Shown here: in pieces, positions 36,801 to 47,950 of the stretch | How the letters are laid out: every line of letters begins with the position of its first letter | Position numbering within the stretch: position 1 is the first letter of the stretch | DNA from: Austropuccinia psidii | Lineage: Eukaryota > Basidiomycota > Pucciniomycetes > Pucciniales > Sphaerophragmiaceae | Assembly (NCBI GenBank): GCA_023105745.1 | Contig: JALGQZ010000007.1 | Location: 57,703,569 to 57,767,568 of the forward strand | Direction of reading: 5' to 3' | Length of the DNA stretch: 64,000 nt | Program-made: the position numbers and the translations under genes | The notes under the pieces: model-generated | The model's input: only the letters and a program-made list of their open reading frames with translations | The model's database searches: none | What the model was told of the DNA's origin: nothing

Positions 36801-39455
36801 CACCTAGTGGCTCTTTGTCAGTTGCAAAGGCATTTTTATACTTAAATAAGAGGTCAATCAATTTTTCTTTCATTTTTTCTGTTAATTCTTGATTGAATTC
36901 TGCCTCTTTGAGTTGTTCAGATATAAAAAGTTCCTTTTCTGGAATTTTTTCTTCATTCTTAATAACTGTGATTTGTTTTTTTGTTATTTAAGAATCCAAA
37001 CTTTTGTCTTTTGTTATCTCCTATGGTAAAATATCTATCCTTTTGGTTGGAGATATCTATACCATAGATTGATAAGTAGTCATTCCCAAGTATGAAATGA
37101 TTACTAGTACAGCTGTCCATTACTACAAAATCTACTTTAATTCTGACACATTGTGATGGATGAGGAAAAATTAGTGTTAAATCAATTATTCCAAGGGGCT
37201 TCATGCTTTCACTTGCACTACTAAATTTGACACCTTGTATTGGCATAAGTTTTTCTTGTCAGTCTGGGACAATGGTTTTTAAATAACTTTTGCCAACACA
37301 AGTGCAATATGCTCCTGTATCCAAGTTAACCTTTCCTTCTTGGTTATCAACCATAACAATACTTATACTTGATTTTCCAGCTGTATATCCCATTCCTCTT
37401 GCAGGTTTGGTTCTATACATTTTGGGATCTTGTATGTTTGTCAGATTTGTGTCAGATGTTCCAACTTGTGGCAAGTTTGAATTAACATCCAGTACTTCAT
37501 AAATTATGTCAATATTTTTAATTTGTGCATTAATTATATTGATTTCATCACTTTCAGAGCTTTCTGACTCTTCTGTCTCTTTTTCAGAGTCAGATTCCTC
37601 TTCTTTGTCATTGTGGTTTTCTGTTTCCACAATTTCATTAATCTTTGCTTCTTTAAGGCAATTATTGGCTAAGTGTCCAATACCTCCACATTTATGGCAT
37701 TTTCTTTGCTCATTATTGTTGGATGTATTGGGCTTAAAGGATTCTTTTGATTTATCTTTTTTTATAAATGGTTTATTTGGGCTTTTAATGTCCAATTTTT
37801 GTTCTTGTCACTATATCTTCCAGTGCATTTATATACTCTTCTGTGGAGCATGGTTCTATACACCTGCTTCTTAGGGCATGTTCTAGTTCCCCTCCACATT
37901 TTTTAAGTATTTTCATATGCACCATCTTCTGTGACATTTCTGGGTACAGTGCATTAGGCCTTTCAACTTGTTTTAAGAACCAAGTTAAAGGTTTATGTTT
38001 CTCTGGGTCAAAGAAAGAATTTTCAAATGCATTTTCTATTTTATACCTCCAGGAATCATTTGCCCATTTGGTGATTATTTCTTGTTTCCACCAAGACCAG
38101 GTATTTTTACCATTTGTTTGTCTTATGCCATAATACCATCTTTTTGCAGATTTCTCAAACAGTGGATGTAATCTTGCAGTGATTAATTCATCTGGTATGG
38201 CATAGTCTTCTTGTAACATGTCAATTGTTTTAATAAATGACATGTGGTCATATTCACCTTCTCCTGTGAATGTTGGCCATTCTTTTAATTGAGGTGCTTC
38301 TTTCATTAAGACTTGGTTATTATCTTGGTGACTGAAGTCTTTTATGAAAGGATTTGACAATTCCTCTTTTGTTTTAACAGGGCTTCTTATATGAGAAAAT
38401 GGTGTTGATAACTTTGGCATATTTAAATTAGCCTCATTAATTTTATCCATTTTTTCAGTAATAAGCCTTATTTCACTTTGAATATCATCTTTTAGATGCA
38501 TTCTTGCTTCATCACTTTTTTCCACATGGTCCAAAAGTAATTTTTGGTGTGATGAAGTCTTTTCTTCAAGTTTTTCTACAGAAATACTTAATTTATTTAA
38601 TTTTTCTGTAAGATTGTCAATACTCACATCATAATTGATTGTCAAAGTCTTGTATTTGATATCTTTTATGTATTTATACAATTCTTGTTGTCCTTGTATT
38701 AATTTTTGAGTATTGTCAATTAAATTCTTTGGTTTATTATTTTCAACAATAAACTTAATGTTGTCAATTTCTTTCTTGTTTTGCACAACAATTTTTGTTA
38801 AAGAAGATAAATTGTTATTTATTTCTTGTAGTGATAATAAACTATCTTTAATTTCTTTTAGAGGTAATATACTATTTTTAATTTCTGTTAAAGTATTTAC
38901 AACATCTTTGGACAAGGTTATTTCTTTGGGAAATGAGGTTGTCTCAGTCTTTGCTCTTCCTTGTCCTTGAATTCCATCAAGGTTCTGGCCATGTTGAAAA
39001 CATTGTCCATGGCATCCTTTTGGATTCTTGGGATTCTGTAGCTTGGGGAATATGGTTTCTTCCAATGCTTTTTCTTGTTCTTCTTCCCTTCTTGGGGAAG
39101 TGGGTTGGCTTGGGGCTTGCTGGTAGAAGCTACTGGGGCTTCTTCCTTGGTTGCCTCCCTCTTTTTGGCATGGTAGTCCTTGATTTTTTTGATTTGAGGT
39201 TTGGATGACAGTGGATTCCATCCATTGGAGTATTTCACTATCTCCTCCTCTTTGAGGAACTTTTTCAGGATGTGCCAGGAGTTCATCACTCCTTGGTGTA
39301 TTTGAGGCAATGTTTCCCAATCTTTGTCCTTGTACACTGTGCAATACTGCTTGTACTGGCTCATGTAGATGTCTATTTGAACCTTCTGAATGTGATTTGT
39401 ACCTGTTTGAGTTACTCATACTTAGTTCCAATTCAGGCTCAGATATCATGGGCAT
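33832..39455 (-). pseudogene. Gag-pol of B1 (frameshifts and one nonsense codon)
   Basis: Pieces: 39455-37785 (gag N-terminus, coiled coil, Gag domain), 37795-37259 (knuckle CHKCGGIGHLANNC and protease NLDTGAYCTC), 37246-36959 (protease end), and 36873-33832 (1013 codons of RT with YIDDIIV, RNase H, integrase triad, chromodomain [14 protein letters not shown]). Breaks are a frameshift near 37,790, a TGG-to-TGA stop at 37259-37261, and a frameshift near 36,970. The long pol frame still has all RT and integrase catalytic residues, so Pol may have decayed later than Gag. The B2 start ATG (ATGACTACC) reads ATAACTACT here, so the first usable gag ATG is 39455. Confidence 0.93.
38918..39364 (-). 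CDS. Protein O frame of B1 (148 codons, overlaps gag)
   Basis: Same length and motifs as the B2 copy (MSQYKQ, NGWNPLSSKPQ, VFNMARTLMEF, FPKK) with six substitutions and no stop, in the +1 frame relative to gag. The gag frame across the same stretch has about seven substitutions and is also open. Both frames thus survive in two independently decaying copies. No known domain. The tail is basic. Confidence 0.55.
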   Translation of the reverse strand: MSQYKQYCTVYKDKDWETLPQIHQGVMNSWHILKKFLKEEEIVKYSNGWNPLSSKPQIKKIKDYHAKKREATKEEAPVASTSKPQANPLPQEGKKNKKKHWKKPYSPSYRIPRIQKDAMDNVFNMARTLMEFKDKEEQRLRQPHFPKK

Positions 39456-39675
39456 TTCTGGGACTTGCCTTTGGGATAAGGCACTTCCTTGTGTGGATTC
39501 TGTTCCACTGGGGATATTGCCCTTTCTTTTCCCTTTTGAGGGATCAGTTCTACCTCTGAGTCCAGCTCCATCTGATTGGATGGAGTATTGGGAACCTCTT
39601 CTAGTAGTTATAATAAAAATAACAGTATTTAAGGATAAAAATTCTTTTTATGGCAATTATAAAAGAGGTGCTCAC

Positions 39676-39825
39676 CTTCAGAGTCTTGAATGGTGGGTCC
39701 TGGAAAGTCTAATTTCTTAGCTTTCTTTCTTTTGGTGATAACTGGTGTTGGAGAACTTTGACAAGTTTCTTCCACCAACCTCTCAACAGTAGCTTGGTTG
39801 TCTTCTGTTGGGTTATCTTCAAACA
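39676..39825 (-). CDS. Predicted exon 1 of B1
   Basis: Acceptor TCTTTTTTAG|TGTTTGAAG; leader donor CTTTGA|GTGACT (exon end 40122, intron 296 nt), which makes ATG TTT GAA. It ends at donor GAAG|GTGAGC. It encodes the same ~50 residues as B2's exon with two changes. Confidence 0.5.
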
Positions 39826-40312
39826 CTAAAAAAGACAAATAAATATAAGTCTTTTTATAAGAAGTGTTATTTTTGGCAAGATATGGCAATTTTCCACGTA
39901 GAAATTGCTTTTATATCTTTAAAAACTTGAAATGAATAAAGAAAAGAATAAAAATGAATAAAAATAACTTTTTTATTGGTTTTTAGTATTTTTTAATATT
40001 TTTTATATTTTTTATTTTTAAGGAATAAAATAAAAATTGATATGATTCTTTATAAAATTAAACTATAATAAAAATTATTTTTTAATTTATAAATTATTTT
40101 TTTTTTGATCACTAGAGTCACTCAAAGAAAGTTCTTGCAAGTCTAAGGATGTGAAAAACCATGTGTAAGACAGTACAATTGCTTTCCAAATGCCTCAATA
40201 GCTTTTAAAATCAATAAAATATAAAATTATTATATAATTTTATGATTATAAATATAATTTATTATTGGATAAACCCAAATAGAATCTTTTTAAAGGTCTT
40301 TTAAGTAAATAT

Positions 40313-40328
40313 CACGGCCAGGCCCCCA
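40313..40328 (-). other. Primer-binding site of B1
   Basis: TGGGGGCCTGGCCGTG on the minus strand, two bases from the 5' LTR. Confidence 0.75.
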
Positions 40329-40330
40329 AA

Positions 40331-42356
40331 TGTAAGGTTTGACTATGAAACAATAAGTAAAAATTACTAATTTATTACTTATTGTACTCTGAATGTCCTT
40401 ATAATTGAAATAAATAAGATTAAAATAATAATAATAATAAAGAAATATTATCATTATGGCATAAAAATATTATATTATTAAATAAATATAATAATATAAT
40501 TAATATTATATGAAATTATAATATTGTAAATAATATATTAATATAAAATAATTAATATATTATAAAGCTCTTTATTATTGTTACCAACAAATAATAAAGG
40601 CGTAAAAAACTGTTTTTTATAAATAAAAAACAATTAATAACAATAATATTACCAATATTAAAGTTATATATTAATATAAATACTATTTATATTAATTAAG
40701 AATTATTAAGAGTAATAATAAGAGAGAAATTATTATAATAAGATGAAATAACCTACTTTTAACACTTAAAATAATAATTTTGAGATATTTTACGCCAAAA
40801 GAGTATAATACAACTTTTTCAAATTGTAGTTACAAATAAAAATAAAGAAAATTTACTAAATTTCTTGATTTTATGTGGAAATGAGTTTATAGAGAGATTT
40901 ATGACAAAAACAATTAAAGAATTGATTTAATCACACAAAAATAGTGATTAATATTAAGATGGTCTTTGGTCTTTAATAATATAAGAGTTTTATATATAAA
41001 GAATAAAGAAATTACCTTTTATTTAATTGATTTAATGTTTTTGATGCGTCTGAGGGGTAAATAGAGTAAAAAGAGCTCTATTTATAGTAAATACCTCCCT
41101 CCTAGAGTCCAACAGGCTTCTAGTAGACGTGTACTGATCATATCCACTGGAATCGATCAATATTTTAAGGTTTGGAGATGATTACATCATTATAAAACCA
41201 TATTACATCATTATTACACCATTATTTAGAGTTATCACTATAACTCTAAAGTTGATGACATCAGAGACTTGGCAGAACCCCAAATTTCGTGTATTTTATT
41301 AGTTTTAATCATAAACTAATAGTATTCACCAATTGTATCACTCTTAAGACTGTTAAACTTAAATTAAGGCTACAGTGTGTGATCATAACTGCTCAAATTA
41401 AGCTCAAACTTTGATCCTCAATAACGCTTAAGATTTACATGCTACAGCAATTCAGAGAGTGAATTCTGATAGCCTGGCATAACCTTATTATTCTTCCAAG
41501 AGCTCTTCATTACATCATCAAAACTCTAATTTTGATGATTTTTCTTGTAACTCATCTTTTCTGTTGAAATTTAATATTTTAAACTTCAAACCTTGATTTC
41601 AGGGGGTTATACCCTGAATTTAATAATAAAAATTACATCCTTCTTCACGAATGAACTACTAGAATCCAACTGTATACTTTTTTTTAAGTTTGGAGCACTT
41701 TCACAACAAAGTGGTCAACAGCTCCGTTGATTTTTATCAATATTTCATCATAGGTTTTAACCTTGTTTATAATTTGTAAAATAAAGTTCATATCTGTGTT
41801 CTTACAGTAATTACGTGGTAACTTTATTTTTGGTTCATCATTCTATCATGTATAGTTTAGAAGATATTAGCTATGATCCTTGAATATATGCGTTGACCAA
41901 AAAAGTGCATAAATTCAGGTTAATTCCTTAAGTATTAACATTGGAAATTAGCTTATTAATTGTTTTATGTGTGGAATTTCATGGGGAATCCACTGGTACA
42001 GTTTATTTCACATGTTGTTTCATTAGTTCTTGAGATAAATAAGGTTTTATGGTTTTTATAAGGTATTATACCTTATAATTCCTTAAATATTGACTTTAAA
42101 GATATGGTATAAAAATGGCATATGTGTATTTTTCCATGGGGAATCCAATGTTAAAATTTATTTTACATGTTGATTCATTGGTTTTTAAGTTAAACCAATT
42201 TTTGTACCAATTTATGGTATTTTTTGTATATTTAAGTAATTATTCTTAATGTATAATTATTCTAAGTAATTTTAATATAATTATATTAAAGGTATAACTT
42301 ATTCTGAGTCTTTTTGTGACCTTATTTGGTATGTGGTCATATCTCAAAGGCTCACA
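40331..42356 (-). repeat. B1 5' LTR (2026 bp)
   Basis: Near-identical to the 3' LTR by eye. TATA-like box at 41079-41086 on the minus strand. Inverted repeats near the PBS-side end are as in B2. Confidence 0.95.
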
Positions 42357-42827
42357 TGGTCTATGGATAAAAGACTTTGGTTCTTCAACCAATTCTTTAT
42401 CTTTTTGACCTTGTCTTTGCAAGACAGGGGGCTCCATCCTCTGAAGAGTTCTATGGTCTTCTCCTGACCCAGAAAGCTCTTGATGTGTAAGTAGGAGTTC
42501 ATGGCCCCCTGTTAAAGGCTTGGGCATATTTCCCACTCCTCTTCCTTGGCTGCTCTGAACCAGTTTTTGTACTGGCATTGATATATTTCTATTGCTGCCA
42601 CCTGAAAGTGGTTCAGCCCTGGAAATATTACCATAAATCAGTTCAGGCTCTGAATTCACGTCAAAATCTGTTGGTACAGACCTTGGGGAATGGGGGGCAA
42701 CTCTGGCATCCTCCAGATGTGTCTTTCTTGTGGAAGATTTGGCACTTCTGGATTTGGTCTTGCCTCTTCCTTGTCCACATCCATCTGGTTGGACTGAATA
42801 GTTGCTTCCATTTCTGGTATGCACCAT
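42357..42827 (-). pseudogene. C1 gag N-terminal part, separated by B1
   Basis: Opens with ATGGTGCATACCAG, and the predicted acceptor (ACCAG|AAATGG) lies 14 nt after the ATG start, resembling the gag ATG/acceptor layout in A, D and B2. It encodes SNYSVQPDG, VAPHSPRSVPT and SIPVQ-type Ser/Gln-rich sequence, running to the TGGTC duplication. Across the junction it is one frame off the main C1 gag-pol frame. In the +1 frame, O-like sequence (YQCQYKNW, GWSPLSCK) is present with one stop. Confidence 0.7.
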
Positions 42828-42937
42828 TTTTACGTCAATTTAAGGATAAAGAGTAAAAATAAAGATAAAAACAAACCATTTGGTCGTAATTTATTCTTTT
42901 CAGAATTAAATAAGGTGCCTCTTTTAGCAATTTGCAC

Positions 42938-43035
42938 CTCAATACTGTCTTCAGATTCTGCTTCTGAAGATTCGGGACTATTGATGTATCTTTTACTGAG
43001 TCTATTACTAGCTGCACAGTATTTGATTAAAGACA
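42938..43035 (-). CDS. Predicted exon 1 of C1
   Basis: Acceptor TTCTCTTTAAG|TGTCTTTAATC; leader donor CTTTGA|GTTACT (exon end 43199, intron 163 nt), giving ATG TCT TTA ATC. It encodes SLIKYCAASNRLSKRYI and an acidic end (SEAESEDSIE), conserved in C2. Donor GAG|GTGCAA. The frame it joins downstream is not resolved. Confidence 0.5.
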
Positions 43036-43405
43036 CTTAAAGAGAAAAATATGATAAAAGAAATTATTTTTGTGTTTTAAGATATTTTTAAAAGATTTTT
43101 TATAAATTTTATTATTTTTTAATATTAAAAAAATTATTCTTTTTAAAGAAAAAAAAAATAAAATTTAAGATTTTGAATGAAAATTAATTCAGAGTAACTC
43201 AAAGAATAATTTTATAAGTTTTTGGATGTGAAAAAAGCCACGTGTAAAACAGTATAAAATTAAACCAAATTCCTCAATGAAAAAGATTTCCAAAACAATT
43301 TCAAAAATAAGAATTATTTTGACTTTAAAATGAAAGAAAAAAATATTAAATTAATATATTTTAGAGCTTAAAAATATATCAATTAAGGGTACAAGGTTCA
43401 AAAAA

Positions 43406-43421
43406 CATGGCCAGGCCCCCA
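43406..43421 (-). other. Primer-binding site of C1
   Basis: TGGGGGCCTGGCCATG on the minus strand; one base differs from the A/B/D site. Confidence 0.75.
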
Positions 43422-43423
43422 AA

Positions 43424-45343
43424 TGTAAGATGTGACTATGAAACTGATGATAATATTACTATTAATCTACAGTACTATGTCTGTTCTTATGAAATATAAT
43501 AATAAAGATTATTATAACCACAATTAAATAATTAAAAAATTATTTCTTTCACGTGTTATACACTACTAGTGATTATAACAGTGAGCAGTAATTGTCTACT
43601 AGAATCAATTACAAGAAGAATTTAATAATAAAAACTTCTTTATTAAAATAATAAAATTATTTGAATATATAATTATCTTTTACAAGAATAATTATAAAGA
43701 TAATTCTTGAAGAAAACTATTACTAGAGAAAAACTTTAAGAATCAAAAATAAATGACTCACTAATACTCCAAAGAACTTATTGATAGATAAGGGTAGAGA
43801 AATTTGACGTGGAATTGTGGATTTTAAGGGATCAAAAGGATTTAGAACAGTATTACAACAATATATAGTTGGATTCTATGATTTCACGTCTTTCTGGATG
43901 ATTTTGAAAGATTAAAACACTTAAGAATAGCTTTAACTAATACTTACTTGTTGGTAATAATGATTTAATAAATTGATAAGATGATGATATGGAAAAAACA
44001 GCAAGAAGAGGCTTCTTTTAAGTCAACAACAGCTCACAGAGGCGTGCCATGGAGCAAACTGAAAAACCAGTGAGTGACAAAACAATAAACCTTTTTGGAT
44101 TAATGATTGCATCATCTGTTGTCACGTAAGATTATCATAATTACTTAATTGATGCTTTTACGTGACTACCAACCCCAATATGGTTAAGAAAAAAGGAGTA
44201 ACAGCAGTAAATCTTCTTTTATTCTAAATTAATCATTGATTTCTCAAAGTTATCAATGTTATTGCCAATTTCATCACAGGTTTTAATTACTGTGAATTTT
44301 TGAAGATTCAGTGTTTCACGTAGAATGGTCAAAAATGGACTGTAAGTAAAACTTTTAATTTTACTAGTAAAAATGTAATTCTTTTTGGTTGTACCATATA
44401 TAATACAGTTTTTCATTGGTCCTGAAAGTTTCAGAAAGATTCATTAAGAATTGTATTTTTAATGAATTTTTGAAGTTTTTACCTCATTTCTACGTAGAAT
44501 TGCAAATAGCAGTATTTTGCTGGTTGCTATGAGGTAAATCAATGAATATGAGTCCCAAAAGGGTTTTAATTACTCTTTTAGGGTCTAGTCATGGAAAGTC
44601 ATCAAGAATTGACGTGGTTACAGGAGTCTAAGTAGCTCATTACCTCCTTGGCACGTCAAAATAGCAGGTTATTTGCTATTTTCTTGTGATTACAGTAGGT
44701 GTAACTTGGTAACCAAGTTCCCAAAGAGTTTTAGTTTACCAATTGGGCCAAGATGAGCCATGGATCCATGCTCTGGAGCTATCCACGCCTCTGAGGCCTC
44801 AGAAGTTGGGTACCCTGGCTCTCTTTGATGTCTTTTGTCCCCCTTGCTTATTTTTCACGTAAAAATAGAAATTTAAGCTTAAAGTGAGATATCCACTATG
44901 GGTGTACCAAAAGTCCATATAAGAATACCATGATATTAGGTGCTCAAAACATGCATAACACTATTCTTAGTGTATATTTAACATGGGATTTCTCACTTTC
45001 CCATTATTTTGGCTAAAAATCAAGAAAAACAAAAAATTTCACGGATCTTTTATGTGGTATTAATGATGTGGTATTGAAGTATTTTCCATTTTACCACCTT
45101 AAATACTTAAATTGAGCTTATTCACTCTATGGAGCTACCCTAGGTGAATTTTTGTGTAGAATCCAAATCTGGTCTTAAATCCATGGATTTACTTACTCAA
45201 TAAAAAGTTATTCATATTTTCTGAAATTGAAAATGATGAATTTTGGATATATGCATGACTTATGAGTTTTGCATAATTCAAAATCTCTTTTTTAAGATAA
45301 TTGTGGCCTATTTGGGTATGTAAAATATACCTCAAGGCTCACA
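43424..45343 (-). repeat. C1 5' LTR (1920 bp)
   Basis: Bounded by TGTAAGATG and GGCTCACA, pairs with 24407-26317, and is followed by target duplication AATAT. Confidence 0.95.
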
Positions 45344-45348
45344 AATAT

Positions 45349-46697
45349 CCCCCAAAAATATAAGCCTCTGTAATTCACTATAACACACAAATATCCCTTC
45401 AAATACCAGGAAAACAATTTTAAAATAAGAAGATTCAATGGAAATTTTAGGAATTTTTTAAGAAGATAATCATTGATATTATTTTCGTTGATGTTTAATA
45501 GGTGGAGTGAAGGCTTTGGCAAGCAATGTGGATTTTGTTGGGAAACTAGCTAGATTTTTCTGTGAAGTTATATTTGTGTGACTTGAATATTACCTCTGGC
45601 TCATATCCCCTCATTTTTTCTGGAATAAAATGGCTCAAATTCTGCTTTAAGTCCTTTTTGAAGCATTAATTAAGAAAAATACTCAAATTAATTTTCCTGC
45701 ATTATATCTTGAGATTATGTAAATTAGCTTTGAATATACTTCAATAACCAGGGCCTATACAAGGCCTCTAGTAACAGTACTATTATTTTTCAATGTAGAT
45801 ACATGAGATCATATTTAATATTCAAAAAAATAAAAGTAATTATTATTAATAAGTTGTGAGAAAAAACTACAATAAAATCACATTACTTTTCCACCTCCAT
45901 TTTTGGAGGCAACTTGGGGACCTAATTTTTTCAAAATAATACAGATAAAGTCTAGTACTTATTGAAAAATTAAGGATCTTTAGCTTTCCTTATAATTGAG
46001 CCAATATTCAGATTGCTTGAAATCTTGTATCTATATGAATGACTTCCCCACTATTCTTGAAAGATTTATTAGGATACAATTCTTTTATTACTTTCTTAAT
46101 TCCATTGAGTTAATTCGGTTTCTTTATCTTTATCAGATTTCTAAATTAAAATTATTAATTTCCCAATTTAATTCCCAAATGCATCATGAAATTCTGCAGG
46201 CTTTTAGCTTAAGAATAGTGGAATTTTAAGTCATCCAGATATTTAAATAAAGGCTTTAATTCAAAATTAAAAAATGATAATGTAATAGGAAATAAAGTTA
46301 TTAGAGAGAAAAATATGTAGCCAAGAGCTTTGATGAATAATATTTATCTTATAAGATATTTAAAACCATGAAATTGAACATATTGAGAACTATAAGTTGG
46401 TTTTCATAAACTTTAACATCCATAGTTGAGCTAGTTTTGTATTTTATATCCAATCCTGAGATAAAAGAGCTGAATAATACTCACTAGTTATCTTCTGTCC
46501 AATAATTTTCCTTGTGTGTTATCTCAAAGAAATAAGGATAATAAAATGAAGTTTTTTTGGGAAATCTTCTACTTAGATACTTTTCCAAAAAAAGTCCAAA
46601 AAATCAATCTGATAGGTTATTTTTACAGGAAAAAGTTACAAGAAGAAGGCATATAAATAGGTTAGTGGAAAGAAAGGCTCTTCATGTATAAAAATAT
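45349..46697. other. Unassigned AT-rich region between C1 and the solo LTR
   Basis: About 1.35 kb without an LTR match, tandem repeat or credible coding frame; short frames of 76-77 codons have no recognisable features. It ends in AATAT, the left duplication of the solo LTR. Confidence 0.6.
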
Positions 46698-47950
46698 TGT
46701 CAGATGTGTCTATGAAGCTCTTGTTAATATTACTATTAACCAAGAGTACTATTACTGTTCTTATGAAATAGAATAAATAAACTTATTATAACCACAGTTG
46801 AATATTTATTTATTTGTTTCTTTAACTTGTTATACACTACTAGTGATTATAGCAGTACGCAGTAATTGTATACTAGAATCAATTACAAGAAGTATTAATA
46901 ATAAAACTTCTTATCAAAATAATATAAAGTTATTCTAACATATAATTCTGATTTTCAAGAATAATTATAAATATAATTCCTAAAAAAAACTATTAGTAGA
47001 GAAGAACCTTAATGATTCAGTGAAAACACTCACCAATACTCCAGTTATACCTTGATAAGAATTGGTCAAGTGATTTGCCAGATTAATTTCTCTTTCTTAT
47101 TTATTCAGAAATATTTGAAACACTTAAGAAAAGGATTAACTAATACTTACTTGTTAGTACTAATAGTATGATTGGACAATAAGATTATTTGGAAAAAACA
47201 GAAAAAGGAGGCCTCCTTCAAGTCAATGACAGCTCACATAGGAGTTCCATGGAGAAAAATGAAGAACAAATGCGTGAGAAACCATCAATTCTCTTTTTAT
47301 AATTTGTTGCATCACCTGTTGTCACATAATTTTATCATAATTACTTAATTAAGTCATTTTACTTGACCACCAGCCCATTCATGGTTAAGAAATAAAGGAG
47401 TAACTACTTTCATACTTCTTTTATTTAAAAATAATCATTAATTTCAAAAATTTATCAATTTTAGTTGAAATTTCATCACAGGTTGTATTTTCTGTGAATT
47501 TTTGAAGATTATGTGTTTCACATGGAATTATCAAAAAGGGACTGTATGTAAAAATTTTAACTTTAATTCTGAATTCATAATTATTTGTGTTTTTTATATG
47601 TACTATCCCTTTCTCCATTGGTACTGAATTTTTAAGAAATATTCATTTAGAATTGTATTTTTAATGAATTTTTGAGGTTTTTAGCTTATTTCTATGTAAA
47701 ATTGAAAATAGAACAGTAATAACTGGTTTCTTATCCAAGCTTTGGAGCTATACACACCTCAAAGGCCTCAAAAGTTGGGTACCCTGGCTCTCTTTTATGT
47801 ATTTTGTCCCCCTTAGCTATTTTCATGTCAAAAATAGTAATTCAGGCTTAAAGGCTGATATCCACTATAGGTGTATCAAAACTTTATGTAAGAATACTGT
47901 AATATTAAGCTCCACAAACATGAATGACACTATTCTCAGTGTATATGTAG

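Larger units (their letters stand above)
31685..42356 (-). mobile_element. Element B1: complete B-family retrotransposon nested in C1
   Basis: LTRs of 2029 and 2026 bp enclose exon 1, gag, protease, RT, RNase H, integrase and chromodomain. It is flanked by a perfect 5-bp duplication TGGTC (31680-31684 and 42357-42361), and C1's gag reads continuously when B1 and one TGGTC are taken out. Total length 10,672 bp. It is younger than C1. Confidence 0.97.
24407..45343 (-). mobile_element. Element C1: near-complete C-family retrotransposon, split by B1
   Basis: Two LTRs of 1911 and 1920 bp, flanked by a perfect 5-bp target duplication AATAT (24402-24406 and 45344-45348). The interior holds exon 1, gag, protease, RT, RNase H, integrase and chromodomain on the minus strand. 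Removing B1 and one TGGTC copy leaves an element of about 10.26 kb. The two LTRs look ~98% alike by eye. Confidence 0.95.

Noticed and set aside
45996..46229. 77-codon frame in the unassigned region
   Set aside because: Low-complexity Leu/Ile/Phe-rich translation of AT-rich DNA, with no start context or homolog here.
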